Shown here piece after piece: positions 53,868-63,807 of a stretch of 64,000 bases of DNA. The stretch's first letter is position 1, and the number at the start of each line of letters is the position of its first letter. A program made the position numbers and the translations under genes. Origin of the DNA: Christensenellaceae bacterium (GTDB lineage: Bacteria > Bacillota > Clostridia > Christensenellales > CAG-138); the NCBI GenBank assembly GCA_031261085.1, contig JAISKB010000022.1, positions 27,698-91,697 of the forward strand. Reading direction: 5' to 3'. The notes below the pieces were generated by a model. It worked only from the letters and a program-made list of their open reading frames with translations. It had not been told where the DNA came from and ran no database searches.

Positions 53868-56618
53868 TTACGCATCCTTGCCGCAGCACTGCTTATATTT
53901 TTTGCCGCTGCCGCAGGGGCAGGGCGCGTTGCGGCTGATTTTATCGCCCACGCGCTTGGGCTGCCTGGGGCTATCCCCCGCGGTTTCGATGGGTTTGGCC
54001 AGCTGCTCGCGCTGCGGCGCGCCGCTCGTGAGCACCACATGGTACAGGCTGCGCACCGTCATCTCGCGGATGCCCTGCACCATTTCATCGAACATATCGA
54101 ACCCGGCGTTGCGGTAGGCTACCACAGGGTCCTTTTGGCCGATGGCCTGCAGGCCTATGCCCTGGCGCAGCTGATCCATCGCGTCGATATGATCCATCCA
54201 GTGCGCGTCCACCGCGCGCAGCAGCATGCTGCGCTCAATTTCCCGCATATCCACATCCGCGCCAATCTTTGCCGCCGCGCCCAGTATATCCGCCTCTCTG
54301 GCGGCATAGGTCGCCTCGGCCAGCGCCTGCACGGCCCGCTCTATCTCCGCGGCGGTTGCGGCGCCTTGCACGGCGGGCAGGCAGTCCGCGCCGGTCAGCT
54401 GTCCCATCTCGCTGCGCAGCCCCGCAATGTCCCACTCCTCCGCATTCAGCGAGGCGGGGCAATACTGCGCGCAGCGCAGCGCAACGCTCTCTTGAATCAT
54501 CTGACCGATGTTCTCGTGTATATCCTCCCCCATGAGCACCTTGCGGCGCTGGCCATAGATAATTTCACGCTGGCGGTTCATCACGTCGTCGTATTGCAGC
54601 ACGTTTTTGCGGATGTCGAAGTTGTAGCTCTCCACCCGTTTTTGCGCGTTTTCAATCTGCTTGGTCAAAAGCCCCACCTCGATGGGGATATCGTCATCCG
54701 GCGAGATGCGCGCCATCAAATCCTTCACGCGCTCCCCGCCAAAGCGCCGCATCAGGTCGTCTTCCATCGATATGTAAAACCGGGTGCTGCCCGGATCGCC
54801 CTGGCGGCCCGCCCGCCCGCGCAGCTGGTTATCGATACGGCGGCTCTCATGCCGCTCGGTGCCAATGATGTGCAAGCCGCCCACGGCCACCACCTGCACA
54901 TGCTCGGCATCGGTGCTTTCCTTGTGCCGCGCGTAGCTTTGGGCATACTGCCCGCGCGCGTCGAGTATGGCCGCATCCTGCGTTTCGGCATGGCCGGTGG
55001 CCTCTTCTACCAGCGCCTCCTCCATACCGCCCGCAAGCAAGTCCCGCCGGGCTAAAAACTCGGGGTTGCCGCCCAGCAATATATCGGTGCCGCGGCCCGC
55101 CATGTTGGTCGCGATGGTCACCGCGTTGTATTTGCCCGCCTGCGCCACGATCTCGGCCTCCATAGCGTGGCGCTTGGCATTGAGCACGGTATGGCGTATG
55201 CCGCGCTTATCCAGCATGGCCGAAAGCAGCTCGCTCTTTTCTACCGTAACGGTACCCACCAATATGGGCTGCCCTGTTTGGTGCACCGCCTGTATCTCCT
55301 CCACCACCGCGCGGAATTTGCCCGCCTCGGTAGCGTATACCACATCGTTGCAATCCTCGCGCGCGAGGGGTTGGTTGGTGGGGATTTCCACCACGTCCAA
55401 ATCGTAGATGCCCTGAAATTCAGATTCCTCGGTTTTGGCCGTGCCCGTCATGCCGGCCAGCTTTTCGTACATGCGGAAATAGTTTTGGAAGGTGATGGTG
55501 GCCAGCGTTTTGTTTTCGCGCTCCACCTTAACCTTTTCTTTGGCCTCCAACGCCTGATGCAGGCCGTCGCTGTAGCGCCTGCCCAGCATGAGCCGGCCCG
55601 TGAACTCGTCGACGATGAGCACCTGCCCATCCTGCACCACATAGTCCTTATCCCGCTGGAACAGCGCGTGCGCCTTGAGCGCTTGGTGTATGTGGTGGTT
55701 GAGCTCGGTGTTTTCGGTGGCGGAAATATCTTCTATATTAAAGCGCTGCTCCGCCTTGCGTATGCCCTCCTGCGTGAGCGCCACGGTGCGGGCCTTGATA
55801 TCCGCCATGTAGTCCCCGCTCTCGGGCTGCTCCTCCCCCATCAGCATCTCGCTCTTGCTCAGCTTCACGATATCCTCGCCGCGGGTTAAGGCGCATACGA
55901 AGCGATCGGCCCGCTCGTACATATCGGTAGAGGCCTCGCCATGGCCCGATATGATGAGCGGCGTGCGCGCTTCATCCACCAATATGGAGTCCACCTCATC
56001 CACAATGGCATAGTGCAGCTCACGCTGCACCATCTGGTTGCGGTATACCACCATGTTATCCCGCAGGTAGTCGAAGCCAAATTCGTTGTTGGTGCCATAG
56101 GTGATGTCGCAGGCATAGGCCTCGCGGCGCTCCTCGCTATCCAAATCGTGTATGATGCAGCCTACGGTAAGGCCCAAATAGCGATATATTTTACCCATCC
56201 ATTGCGCATCGCGGCTGGCCAGGTAATCGTTGACCGTCACGATGTGCACGCCGCGCCCCGTGAGCGCGTTAAGGTAGGCGGGCAGGGTTTCGGTAATGGT
56301 TTTGCCCTCGCCCGTTTTCATCTCGGCGATGCGGCCCTGATGCAGCACGATGCCGCCTATCAGCTGCACATCATAGTGGCGCTGGCCAATGGTGCGCCGC
56401 GCGGCTTCCCGCACCGCGGCATAGGCCTCGGGCAGTATGTCATCGAGCGTTTGCCCTTCTTTTAGCGCCGCCCGAAACGCATCGGTCTTGGCCCGCAGCT
56501 CGGCATGCGAAAGCGCCGCGGTAGCTTTCTCCAACGCGTTGATCTTGTTTACGATAGGCGTAAGCTTTTTAATTTGGCCGCGCGCCGTGTTGCCCAATAC
56601 AGCATCGATAAAACCCAT
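53868..56618 (-). CDS. secA: Protein translocase ATPase SecA
   Basis: 916 aa. Walker [14 protein letters not shown]-type [36 protein letters not shown] in motor domain 2, and a C-terminal zinc SEC-C motif [16 protein letters not shown] that contacts SecB or ribosomes. Drives preproteins through SecYEG (secY at 18808). ATG 56618 follows GGAGG by 5 bases; eight more in-frame residues upstream lack support. Confidence 0.98.
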   Translation of the reverse strand: MGFIDAVLGNTARGQIKKLTPIVNKINALEKATAALSHAELRAKTDAFRAALKEGQTLDDILPEAYAAVREAARRTIGQRHYDVQLIGGIVLHQGRIAEMKTGEGKTITETLPAYLNALTGRGVHIVTVNDYLASRDAQWMGKIYRYLGLTVGCIIHDLDSEERREAYACDITYGTNNEFGFDYLRDNMVVYRNQMVQRELHYAIVDEVDSILVDEARTPLIISGHGEASTDMYERADRFVCALTRGEDIVKLSKSEMLMGEEQPESGDYMADIKARTVALTQEGIRKAEQRFNIEDISATENTELNHHIHQALKAHALFQRDKDYVVQDGQVLIVDEFTGRLMLGRRYSDGLHQALEAKEKVKVERENKTLATITFQNYFRMYEKLAGMTGTAKTEESEFQGIYDLDVVEIPTNQPLAREDCNDVVYATEAGKFRAVVEEIQAVHQTGQPILVGTVTVEKSELLSAMLDKRGIRHTVLNAKRHAMEAEIVAQAGKYNAVTIATNMAGRGTDILLGGNPEFLARRDLLAGGMEEALVEEATGHAETQDAAILDARGQYAQSYARHKESTDAEHVQVVAVGGLHIIGTERHESRRIDNQLRGRAGRQGDPGSTRFYISMEDDLMRRFGGERVKDLMARISPDDDIPIEVGLLTKQIENAQKRVESYNFDIRKNVLQYDDVMNRQREIIYGQRRKVLMGEDIHENIGQMIQESVALRCAQYCPASLNAEEWDIAGLRSEMGQLTGADCLPAVQGAATAAEIERAVQALAEATYAAREADILGAAAKIGADVDMREIERSMLLRAVDAHWMDHIDAMDQLRQGIGLQAIGQKDPVVAYRNAGFDMFDEMVQGIREMTVRSLYHVVLTSGAPQREQLAKPIETAGDSPRQPKRVGDKISRNAPCPCGSGKKYKQCCGKDA

Positions 56619-56671
56619 GATTGCCTCCGTGCCTTCTTCCATTATAGTACGGCTATAAAATACCGATTATC

Positions 56672-56700
56672 ATTCTACCACATATCCTCCCCGCGCACAA
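56672..56700 (-). promoter_or_regulatory. secA-prfB promoter
   Basis: Minus strand TTGTGC (56700-56695), 17 bases, TAGAAT (56677-56672) with an extended TGG before it. Leader about 45 bases. Confidence 0.6.
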
Positions 56701-56803
56701 ACCACCAGCCACATTCGTCACGAAAACTTTCCAAACTTTCCATGAACAATCGCAATGCGCTTTCAGCATGTTTTTGCATATGCTATACTCAATGAGGAGC
56801 GTT

Positions 56804-57736
56804 ATGAAAAAACCTGTCGATAAAGCCACGGCCATCGGTACGCTATGCGCATTGGTAGCCTCCATATTGTTCGGCTTCTCCTTTTTGGCCGTTAAGCTCG
56901 GCATAAACGAGGTATCCGCGCTTTCGCTGCTAAGCTGGCGGTTCATTTTCGCGTTTATCGCCATGACGGTTTGCGCGGCGCTGGGGCTGTTCAAAATCGA
57001 CCTGAAGGGCAAGGATATCCGGCCGCTGCTATCCATAGCGATATTTCAGCCCGTGATTTACTTTACCGCCGAAACGCTGGGCATCGCCCGCACCACCGTG
57101 GCCGAGAGCAGCGCCATCATCGCCTGCATACCGCTGCTGACGCTGGTGCTTTCCGGCCCGATGCTGCGCGAATGGCCCATGCGCCGGCAGTGGATAAGCA
57201 TCGCCGGGTCGGTGCTGGGGGTGTTGCTCATTGGCCTGCAGCGGGGCCTTACGCTTTCGCTGAGCGTTTCGGGCTATGCGCTGCTGTGCGCCGCCATGGT
57301 GAGCGATGCCGTATTCGTTATACTTTCCCGCCGGGCGCAAGGCTACACCAGCGCCGAAAAAACCTATGTGATGGCGGCGCTGGGCGCGCTGGTGTTTACG
57401 CTGGCCGCGTTCAGCGAGCACCTCGAGGCCGGCACGCTGCGGCAGTTTGCGCTGCTGCCCTTCACCAACACGCGTTTTTTGCTGGGCTGCCTCTATCTTT
57501 CTATCGGCAGCTCGGTGGCCGCCTTTTTGCTGTTTAACCAAGGCATTGCCGCTTTGGGCGCCGCGCGGGCAGCCAGCTTTGCCGGGCTGGGCACGCCGGT
57601 GGCCGTATTGGGCGGCATACTGCTGTTTGGCGAACGGCTCACGCTGCTGCAGGCCATCGGTACGGCGCTGGTGGTGCTGGGCGTATACGGCGCCAACATT
57701 CTGCCAAAAGGCACCAAGGAGGATACCCATACATGA
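56804..57736 (+). CDS. EamA-family (DMT) transporter
   Basis: 310 aa with ten hydrophobic segments in two EamA repeats (residues about 10-140 and 155-290): SILFGFSFLAVKLGINEV at the first, GSSVAAFLLFNQGIAALG at the second. Drug/metabolite transporters export amino acids, nucleotides or toxic metabolites. ATG 56804 follows GAGGAG. Overlaps the next gene by 4 bases. Substrate unknown. Confidence 0.88.
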   Translation: MKKPVDKATAIGTLCALVASILFGFSFLAVKLGINEVSALSLLSWRFIFAFIAMTVCAALGLFKIDLKGKDIRPLLSIAIFQPVIYFTAETLGIARTTVAESSAIIACIPLLTLVLSGPMLREWPMRRQWISIAGSVLGVLLIGLQRGLTLSLSVSGYALLCAAMVSDAVFVILSRRAQGYTSAEKTYVMAALGALVFTLAAFSEHLEAGTLRQFALLPFTNTRFLLGCLYLSIGSSVAAFLLFNQGIAALGAARAASFAGLGTPVAVLGGILLFGERLTLLQAIGTALVVLGVYGANILPKGTKEDTHT

Positions 57737-58488
57737 GAATTTTCTTTTTTATTATCGGCTGTCTGCTCACGGGGGATACCCTGATTCTCTCTATGTTTTC
57801 CAACGGGAACCTGGGCACCTATGCGCCCGCCATGATGGGGGCGCCGCTGGTTGTGCTCGCCCTGTTTTACCCGCACTTTCTCACCTGGTTCGCCACGCCG
57901 TTTGGCCGCGGCATAAAGTGGGCCATCATTTCCATCTACGCGGCCTTCATAGTAACCATAAGCGTTATGGCCTGCGTGCTGTGGCAAGCCGCGCGCAAGC
58001 CCGCCCCGGCCAACTGCAATGCGCTCATCGTGCTGGGCTGCGGCGTGCGAGGCGAGCGCCCTTCCCTCACGCTGCGCTACCGGCTGGACGCCGCCCTAAG
58101 CTACCTCAACCAAAGCCCCGATACCATCGCAATCGTATCGGGCGGGCAGGGCAGCGGCGAAAGCATCAGCGAGGCGGAAGCCATGCGGCGGTATCTTGTA
58201 CGGCACGGCATACAGGAAAACCGCATATTGCTGGAGGATAAATCCACCAGCACCTACGAAAACTTTTTATTCTCCAAAGAAATATTGACCGCCCATTTGG
58301 GCGAAAGCCCCACCGTGGCGTTTGTAACCACCGGCTTCCATGTATACCGGGCCGGGCGGGTGGCGGCCATGCAGGGCATACCCGCGCAGGGCATTGCCGC
58401 CAAGGATATGTGGTATACCGCGGCAAACAACTACATACGCGAGGGCATCGCCGTGATCGTATATACGCTCAATGGGAAGCTGGTTTAA
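57733..58488 (+). CDS. YdcF-family (DUF218) membrane protein
   Basis: 251 aa. Three N-terminal membrane helices (about 2-90), then a DUF218 domain with ALIVLGCGVRGERPSLTLRYRLD, VSGGQGSGESISEAEAM, ILLEDKSTSTYENFLFS and TGFHVYRA. ElyC/SanA relatives act in envelope polysaccharide metabolism, but the reaction is not established. ATGA overlap with the transporter gene implies co-translation. Confidence 0.9.
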   Translation: MRIFFFIIGCLLTGDTLILSMFSNGNLGTYAPAMMGAPLVVLALFYPHFLTWFATPFGRGIKWAIISIYAAFIVTISVMACVLWQAARKPAPANCNALIVLGCGVRGERPSLTLRYRLDAALSYLNQSPDTIAIVSGGQGSGESISEAEAMRRYLVRHGIQENRILLEDKSTSTYENFLFSKEILTAHLGESPTVAFVTTGFHVYRAGRVAAMQGIPAQGIAAKDMWYTAANNYIREGIAVIVYTLNGKLV

Positions 58489-58614
58489 GCTAAAAAAGGC
58501 GCCCGCCATAAGCAAAAACGCGGGTGCCTATAACGTGGGTTTGCAGCCGGGATGGAATTACTTTTTTTCAAGTTAAATAAACGATTTTTTATTTATTTTT
58601 TCGTCATAAACCCG

Positions 58615-58643
58615 TTGACATTCCCGGAAACGAATTATATACT
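58615..58643 (+). promoter_or_regulatory. glnN promoter
   Basis: Consensus TTGACA (58615-58620), 17-base spacer, TATACT (58638-58643). The leader is about 95 bases and contains an AAGGATA-TG-TATCCTT inverted repeat (near 58700). The strongest -35 in the window. Confidence 0.85.
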
Positions 58644-58744
58644 GTATCTTAATTTTTAATTTTGAGCAGCCCCAAATATTGTTCCAAGATGCGTTTATAA
58701 GGATATGTATCCTTTATCATTTTATATTAAAAGGAGATGGAACC

Positions 58745-60820
58745 ATGAGCATTCCCACAAGTTTTGGTGAACTGGTGTTCAACGATGCCGCAATGAAAGC
58801 GCGTTTGCCCGCCGAAACATATTTGGCGCTCAAGCAGACGATCGGCCACGGCAAACCCCTGGGGGCGGATATCGCCGGCATTGTGGCCGCCGCCATGAAG
58901 GATTGGGCTATCGAAAAAGGCGCCACGCACTTTACCCATTGGTTCCAGCCGCTCACCGGCTGCACCGCCGAAAAGCACGACGGTTTCCTTTCCCCAGCCT
59001 CGGATGGCAGCGCCATACTGGAATTTTCCACCAAAGAACTTATCACCAGCGAGCCCGATGCCTCCAGCTTCCCCTCCGGCGGGCTGCGCGCCACCTTCGA
59101 GGCGCGGGGCTACACCGCTTGGGACCCAACCAGCTACGCGTTTATAAAGGATGCCACGCTGTGCATCCCCACCATATTCCTTTCCTACAGCGGCGACGCG
59201 CTGGATACAAAAACCCCGCTGCTGCGCTCCATGCAGCTGCTGGATGTGCAGGCGCGCCGCATACTCAAGCTGTTCGGGCACATAAACGTGGGCCGCGTCA
59301 CCTCCACCGCCGGCCCTGAGCAGGAATATTTCCTCGTAAGAAAAGATCTTTTCGACAAGCGGCCCGACCTGCTGTTCTGCTCCCGCACGCTGTTTGGCGC
59401 GCCCTCGCCCAAGGGGCAGGAGCTGGAGGATCATTACTTTGGCGCCATATCCCCCCGCGTGATGGCCTTTATGCGGGATGCGGATGAGGAGCTGTGGAAG
59501 CTGGGCGTGTTCGCCAAAACCGAGCATAAAGAGGTGGCGCCCGGCCAATATGAGCTGGCCTGCGTCTATTCCGACACCAACACCGCCACCGATCACAACC
59601 AGCTCGTTATGGAGGTGTTGCGCAACGCGGCGCTAAGGCACGGCCTGGTATGCCTGCTGCACGAAAAGCCCTTTGCGGGCATAAACGGCAGCGGCAAGCA
59701 CAACAACTGGTCCTTGAGCACCGATACCGGCTTAAACCTGCTGGAGCCCGGCAAATCCCCCAAGGATAACCTGCAGTTCCTGCTCTTCCTCGCGGCCATC
59801 ACCAAGGCGGTGGATGAATATCAGGACTTGCTGCGCATATCGGTAGCCAGCGCGGGCAACGACCAGCGCCTGGGCGGCTTTGAAGCGCCGCCGGCCATCA
59901 TTTCGGTATATTTGGGGGATACGCTCAGCGAGCTGCTCTCCTCTATTGAGCGCAAGGAGGATTATATCGAGGGCGCGGTGCGCATGCTCGAAAGCGGCAT
60001 CAGCGTGGTGCCCGAGCTGCGCATGGATACCACCGACCGCAACCGCACCTCCCCCTTTGCGTTTACTGGCAACAAGTTCGAGTTCCGCATGCCGGGCTCC
60101 AGCCAATCCATCGCGGATGTGAACACCGTGCTCAACACCATCGTGGCCGAGTCGCTATCCGGCTTTGCCGATGAGCTGGAAACCGCGGAGGATTTCCGCC
60201 GCGAGGCGTTCCGCATCATCCGCCACACCGTGCGCGATCATAAGAGCGTACTGTTTGGCGGCAACGGCTACAGCGATGAATGGCCGGAGGAAGCGCTATC
60301 GCGCGGGCTGCTCAACCTGCCCACCACGGCGGATGCGCTGCCCTACCTCATTAAAGAAAAGAATATCGCCCTGTATACCAAGCACAGCATATTCACCGAG
60401 CGGGAGCTCCGCAGCCGCTATGAGATTCAGCTGGAAAACTATTCGAAGGTGGTGCATATCGAGGCGAGCACCATGCTCTCTATGGCGCGCCGCACACTGC
60501 TGCCCGCCACGATGGATTATCAAAGGAAGCTGGCGGAGGATATACTCGCCAAGCAGCAGCTGCGCGTAAACAGCCACCCCGAAAGCACGCTGCTCACCGC
60601 CATATCCGAAAACGCGGATGTGATGTACGCCGCCATCGATGCCCTGCAAAAGGCGATGGACTCGATACCGGCCGGGGCGGAAGCGGAAGCGAACCACTGC
60701 AAGGATGTGCTTGTGCCCGCCATGCGGGAGCTGCGTACCGTTACCGATACGCTCGAATCGCTTTCGGCGCGCGGCGCTTGGCCCATCCCCTCGTATGAGG
60801 AGCTGCTGTTTAGCCTGTAA
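58745..60820 (+). CDS. glnN: Glutamine synthetase type III
   Basis: 691 aa, the size of GSIII dodecamers. Makes glutamine from glutamate, ammonia and ATP. Segments: [22 protein letters not shown], the N-terminal GSIII beta-grasp; EQEYFLV (metal Glu), [35 protein letters not shown] (ATP/glutamate loop) and [22 protein letters not shown] 58745 lies after AAAGGAGATGGAACC. Stand-alone gene with its own promoter and terminator; no nitrogen regulator nearby. Confidence 0.97.
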   Translation: MSIPTSFGELVFNDAAMKARLPAETYLALKQTIGHGKPLGADIAGIVAAAMKDWAIEKGATHFTHWFQPLTGCTAEKHDGFLSPASDGSAILEFSTKELITSEPDASSFPSGGLRATFEARGYTAWDPTSYAFIKDATLCIPTIFLSYSGDALDTKTPLLRSMQLLDVQARRILKLFGHINVGRVTSTAGPEQEYFLVRKDLFDKRPDLLFCSRTLFGAPSPKGQELEDHYFGAISPRVMAFMRDADEELWKLGVFAKTEHKEVAPGQYELACVYSDTNTATDHNQLVMEVLRNAALRHGLVCLLHEKPFAGINGSGKHNNWSLSTDTGLNLLEPGKSPKDNLQFLLFLAAITKAVDEYQDLLRISVASAGNDQRLGGFEAPPAIISVYLGDTLSELLSSIERKEDYIEGAVRMLESGISVVPELRMDTTDRNRTSPFAFTGNKFEFRMPGSSQSIADVNTVLNTIVAESLSGFADELETAEDFRREAFRIIRHTVRDHKSVLFGGNGYSDEWPEEALSRGLLNLPTTADALPYLIKEKNIALYTKHSIFTERELRSRYEIQLENYSKVVHIEASTMLSMARRTLLPATMDYQRKLAEDILAKQQLRVNSHPESTLLTAISENADVMYAAIDALQKAMDSIPAGAEAEANHCKDVLVPAMRELRTVTDTLESLSARGAWPIPSYEELLFSL

Positions 60821-60846
60821 CTTGGTTGTAAAGCCATAGTTGCTTC

Positions 60847-60874
60847 AAAAAACGCGCCTTACGGCGCGTTTTTT
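60847..60874 (+). terminator. glnN terminator
   Basis: A6-CGCGCC, loop TTAC, GGCGCG-T6, a 12-base-pair stem with flanking A and T runs; works for both strands. Confidence 0.9.
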
Positions 60875-60891
60875 GTCTTTTTAATTCTTTT

Positions 60892-60914
60892 CCCCTCCCG
60901 AAGGGGGTTTGGGT
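60892..60914. repeat. Terminator-like dispersed repeat, copy 4 (shortened)
   Basis: CCCCTCCCGAAGGGGGTTTGGGTG. Five-base-pair stem with CCCGA loop; retains the CCCTCCC ... GGGGGTT ... GGGTG order of the other copies. Lies between glnN and the 3' end of the SRP RNA. Confidence 0.5.
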
Positions 60915-60937
60915 GAAAAACCTTCTATGCGTTACAA

Positions 60938-61212
60938 AAAAATACCGCGCACCCATCCCTCGGCGCTATGCCTACAAGCGGTATGCCCGCAGGTAGCTCC
61001 GCCCGGGCCGCCCCGCGGCACACCCATCCTTCCGCTTAATGCTGCTGCCTTCCGGCCCTGACATGGTTCACGGTAATGAATTGCACGGGACCCGGGCATC
61101 AACGCCCCACGCGAGCGCCTGCCTCACAAACATATGCCTCAAAACGGGAATTCGGCCCTGCTATAGCGGATTGCAGGTACAGGGCACCGCTGGCTCCCCG
61201 CTTAGCGCGGCA
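60938..61212 (-). ncRNA. ffs: Signal recognition particle RNA, large Gram-positive type
   Basis: About 275 bases. The universally conserved Ffh-binding hairpin reads TCAGGGCCGGAAGGCAGCAG on the minus strand (61061-61042). The Alu-domain segment CCTGTACCTGCAATCCGC then TATAGCAGGGCCGAAT (61185-61150) matches the Bacillus scRNA in order and spacing. The 3' end is GGTGCGCGGTATTTTTTT, whose T run (60942-60936) terminates transcription. Scaffolds Ffh for co-translational targeting to SecYEG. Exact ends are estimated. Confidence 0.95.
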
Positions 61213-61217
61213 ACTTT

Positions 61218-61246
61218 ATTGTACCGTGCCCGGCGCGCGATTGCAA
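61218..61246 (-). promoter_or_regulatory. SRP RNA promoter
   Basis: Minus strand TTGCAA (61246-61241), 17-base spacer, TACAAT (61223-61218). Start expected near 61212, at the predicted RNA 5' end. Confidence 0.75.
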
Positions 61247-61288
61247 CCCAAACCATATGCCATATTTCTCATTTCGTTAACGCACGCC

Positions 61289-61313
61289 AAAGCCCGCCAA
61301 GCTGGCGGGCTTT
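61289..61313 (-). terminator. Stem-loop after the surface protein gene
   Basis: AAAGCCCGCC / GGCGGGCTTT, 10 base pairs, 5-base loop, 28 bases after the stop. No T run beyond the stem's own TTT, so efficiency is uncertain. Confidence 0.6.
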
Positions 61314-61340
61314 AAAGCTGCTGTATCGCTATACCCCTGT

Positions 61341-63668
61341 TTATTTTGCGCCCTGCCGCTTTTTGCCCAGCGCAAACGCCAGGGCCATGCCGCCCAGCAC
61401 AAGCAGCCAGGCCGCGCCCGCGCCCTCCCCCGTTTTGGGGGGCTGTATGGGCAGGGGCAGGGTCACAACGGGGCTTGACCAATCATCGTCATCGTCGATC
61501 GAGCGCGGCCGGGTTGCCGTAATAGCAAACTTCGCCTTGGGGTTTGCGGTCACGGCAAGGGGTACGCCGCCCGTTAGGACACCTCCCGGTATCGTGATGT
61601 CGAACACCGCCGAGGATACGGCTGTGGGCGTGCCGCTGAAGGTGACCGTGATCGTGTTGCTGCCGCCCACCCCAGTTGCCGTGACCGCTATGCCCGTGGG
61701 CAGGTTCGCAAAGCAGGCTTCGGCACTAAGCCCCGAAAACCCGCTTGAAGCCACCGTTTCGTTTGTGAGCGTGATGGTGGCAGTTTGCGTTGTGAGCGGC
61801 GTGTCCACCGTGCCGCTGACGGTCACATCGGCAACGGTCGCGGACGGAGTTGCCGCAGCTGCCGTAATATTAAACTTCGCGTTGGGGTTCGCGGTCACGG
61901 CAAGGGGTACGCCGCTCGTTAGGGCGCTCCCCGGTATCGTGATGTCGAACGCCGCCAAGGATGCGACTGTCGGCGTGCCGCTGAGACTAATCCTGATAGT
62001 GGCGCCGCCGTCCACCCCACTTACTATGGCCGTCATGCCCGCGGGCAGGTTCGAAAACCAGCTTGCGGCATTGGCTCCCACTAAAAGCCCCGGATCCAAC
62101 GTTGCGTTCGTAAGTGCGATGTAGATGCCTTGCACCGGGGGCGTGAGCGCCGCGTCCACCGTGCCGGTGATGGTCACATCGGCAACGGTCGCGGACGGAG
62201 TTGCCGCAGCTGCCGTAATATTAAACTTCGCGTTGGGGTTCGCGGTCACGGCAAGGTTTGCGCCGCTCGTTAGGGCGCTCCCCGGTATCGTGATGTCGAA
62301 CGCCGCCGAGGATATGGCTGACGGCATGCCGCCGAAGTCGACCTTGAAATAAGTGGCGTCCATTCCACCTATCGTGGCCGTCATGCCCGCGGGCAGGTTC
62401 GAAAACCAGCCTGCGGCATTATCGCCCAAAGACACACTCGAAGCCACCGTTTCGTTTGTAAGCCAGATGTAGGCGGTTCCCGCTCCGGTCAGCGTCGTTC
62501 CTACCGTGCCGTTGACGGTCATGTTGTCCACGACCGCGGACGGGGGGGTAATCTTTACATATTTGTGCGAAGCGCTGTACGCATACGCCGCACTGGGATA
62601 GACGGTACCCGCGCCGCTGGGAGCGCTCGTCGTCGTATTCGTCCAATAGGTGTAGGCGGCGGCGCTCACGGTTGGGGCATTAAAGAACGCCTGGTAATCG
62701 CCAATGGCCGTCACTGTGCCGCCGCTGATGGTGATATCGCCGCCCGCGCCGTAAAGACCGCCGCCGATGCCCGTGCCGTCATTCCCGCCGGTTGCCTCTA
62801 CCGTGCCGCCGCTGATGGTGATGTCGCCGCCCGCGCCGTAATACCCGCCGCCGATGCCCGTGCCGTAACCGCCGCCGGTTGCCTCTACCGTGCCGCCGCT
62901 GATGGTGATATCGCCGCCCGCGCCGCCAGGCCCGCCGCCGATGCCCGCGCCGAAACCACCGCCGGTTGCCTCTACCGTGCCGCCGCTGATGGTGATGACC
63001 CCGCCCGCGCTGTAATCCCCGCCGCCGATGCCCGCGCCGTAATCCCCGCCGGTTGCCTCTACCGTACCGCCGGTGATGGTGATGGTTCCGCCGCTACCAT
63101 TCCACCCGCCGCCGATGCCCGCGCCACTACGCCCGCCGGTTGCCTCTACCGTGCCGCCGCTGATGGTGATGTTGCCGCCCGCGCCGCCATCCCCGCCGCC
63201 GATGCCCGCGCCGTAATCCCCGCCGGTTGCCGCCAGGCTGCCGGTGCTTGCGGCAGTTATGGTCAGGCTCGCGCCGGAGGGAACCTGCAAGCCTGCTTGA
63301 CCGTAATCGCTTTTTAGCGTATTTGTTCCCGTCAGCGTCAGGTTTACCGTTGCGCCGGTCATGTCGAAGGCGCAGGCGTTATTCGTCCCGGATACATTGA
63401 TGGAAACGCCGTCCAGCGTGATGTTCGCCGTTACGCCGGACTGCACCACCACGCGGTTTGTCGTGGTCGCGCCCGAAATGGTCACGTCGCCCGTTACGGT
63501 GAAAACGCCGCCGCTGTATGTCCAGCCCGTGCCGCTAGGGGTCGCGCTGTCCGTCAAGTCGATGTGGCCATCGCCGCTCTGCGCGAACGCTGCCGAGGGC
63601 AGCAGGGCGCATATCATCACCGCGGCCAGCAGCAGGGGGAATGCCTTTGCGCCTTTTATCTTTTTCAT
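61341..63668 (-). CDS. Secreted repetitive surface protein with wall-sorting-like tail
   Basis: 775 aa. Signal peptide (about 1-29, cut near AFAQS). Residues about 30-150 resemble the Cthe_2159-type beta-helix/carbohydrate-binding domain (ITLDGVSI, CAFDMTGATVNLTLTGTN). Residues 153-326 are six 29-residue Gly-rich repeats, GAGIGGG ... ITISGGTVEATGG. About 380-720 are three about 117-residue domains, each with ITNETV-type strands, WFSNLPAGM and AFDITIPGSALTSG. The tail is IDDDDDW, a Pro-rich linker, PPKTGEG, a hydrophobic helix and KKRQGAK, as in sortase substrates but with PPKTG instead of LPxTG. Role, probably adhesion or polysaccharide binding, is inferred. Confidence 0.88.
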   Translation of the reverse strand: MKKIKGAKAFPLLLAAVMICALLPSAAFAQSGDGHIDLTDSATPSGTGWTYSGGVFTVTGDVTISGATTTNRVVVQSGVTANITLDGVSINVSGTNNACAFDMTGATVNLTLTGTNTLKSDYGQAGLQVPSGASLTITAASTGSLAATGGDYGAGIGGGDGGAGGNITISGGTVEATGGRSGAGIGGGWNGSGGTITITGGTVEATGGDYGAGIGGGDYSAGGVITISGGTVEATGGGFGAGIGGGPGGAGGDITISGGTVEATGGGYGTGIGGGYYGAGGDITISGGTVEATGGNDGTGIGGGLYGAGGDITISGGTVTAIGDYQAFFNAPTVSAAAYTYWTNTTTSAPSGAGTVYPSAAYAYSASHKYVKITPPSAVVDNMTVNGTVGTTLTGAGTAYIWLTNETVASSVSLGDNAAGWFSNLPAGMTATIGGMDATYFKVDFGGMPSAISSAAFDITIPGSALTSGANLAVTANPNAKFNITAAAATPSATVADVTITGTVDAALTPPVQGIYIALTNATLDPGLLVGANAASWFSNLPAGMTAIVSGVDGGATIRISLSGTPTVASLAAFDITIPGSALTSGVPLAVTANPNAKFNITAAAATPSATVADVTVSGTVDTPLTTQTATITLTNETVASSGFSGLSAEACFANLPTGIAVTATGVGGSNTITVTFSGTPTAVSSAVFDITIPGGVLTGGVPLAVTANPKAKFAITATRPRSIDDDDDWSSPVVTLPLPIQPPKTGEGAGAAWLLVLGGMALAFALGKKRQGAK
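61821..62256. repeat. 85-bp identical direct repeats within the surface protein gene
   Basis: Bases 61821-61905 and 62172-62256 are identical, 351 bases (117 codons) apart, spanning the end of one domain and the start of the next. Flanking parts of the domains differ, which points to recent gene conversion or domain duplication. Confidence 0.8.
62691..63212 (-). repeat. Six tandem 87-bp coding repeats
   Basis: Unit of 87 bases (29 codons) encoding GAGIGGG-xxxxGG-xITISGGTVEATGG-xx. The variable positions fall in the same two short windows in each unit (D/W/P/Y/L after GGG; one residue before ITIS; two before GxGIGGG). Likely turns of a right-handed beta-helix. Confidence 0.9.
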
Positions 63669-63700
63669 CTCAATCCACGCTCCTCATGTAAATCGTTCCG

Positions 63701-63766
63701 CTATATATTTTCTCCCGCAAGCGATGGGTATGCCCGCAGAGTAGGCAGAATCACGTTTTCAGCCAT
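63701..63766 (-). CDS. Possible 21-residue upstream peptide
   Basis: A short frame in the surface-protein leader, starting ATG 63766 about 9 bases after GGTGGAG and ending TAG 63701, 33 bases before the main gene. It would encode MAENVILPTLRAYPSLAGEN plus Ile. No family is recognised. It may be a leader peptide controlling the downstream gene, or a chance frame. Confidence 0.35.
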   Translation of the reverse strand: MAENVILPTLRAYPSLAGENI

Positions 63767-63807
63767 TTATTTACACTCCACCCATTATATAGATTATGTT
63801 GGTTATC

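Noticed and set aside
53826..55055. Plus-strand open frame of 409 codons
   Set aside because: Antisense to secA; high GC suppresses stop codons, and no family similarity is seen.
61039..62124. Long plus-strand open frame (361 codons)
   Set aside because: It runs antisense to the SRP RNA and the surface protein; its composition mirrors the repeats, and it has no ribosome-binding site.
62691..63212. Regular 87-base periodicity resembling a CRISPR array
   Set aside because: Units are contiguous, lack unique spacers and encode an in-frame 29-residue protein repeat.
62565..63317. Plus-strand repetitive open frame (250 codons)
   Set aside because: Pure antisense shadow of the Gly-rich coding repeats.
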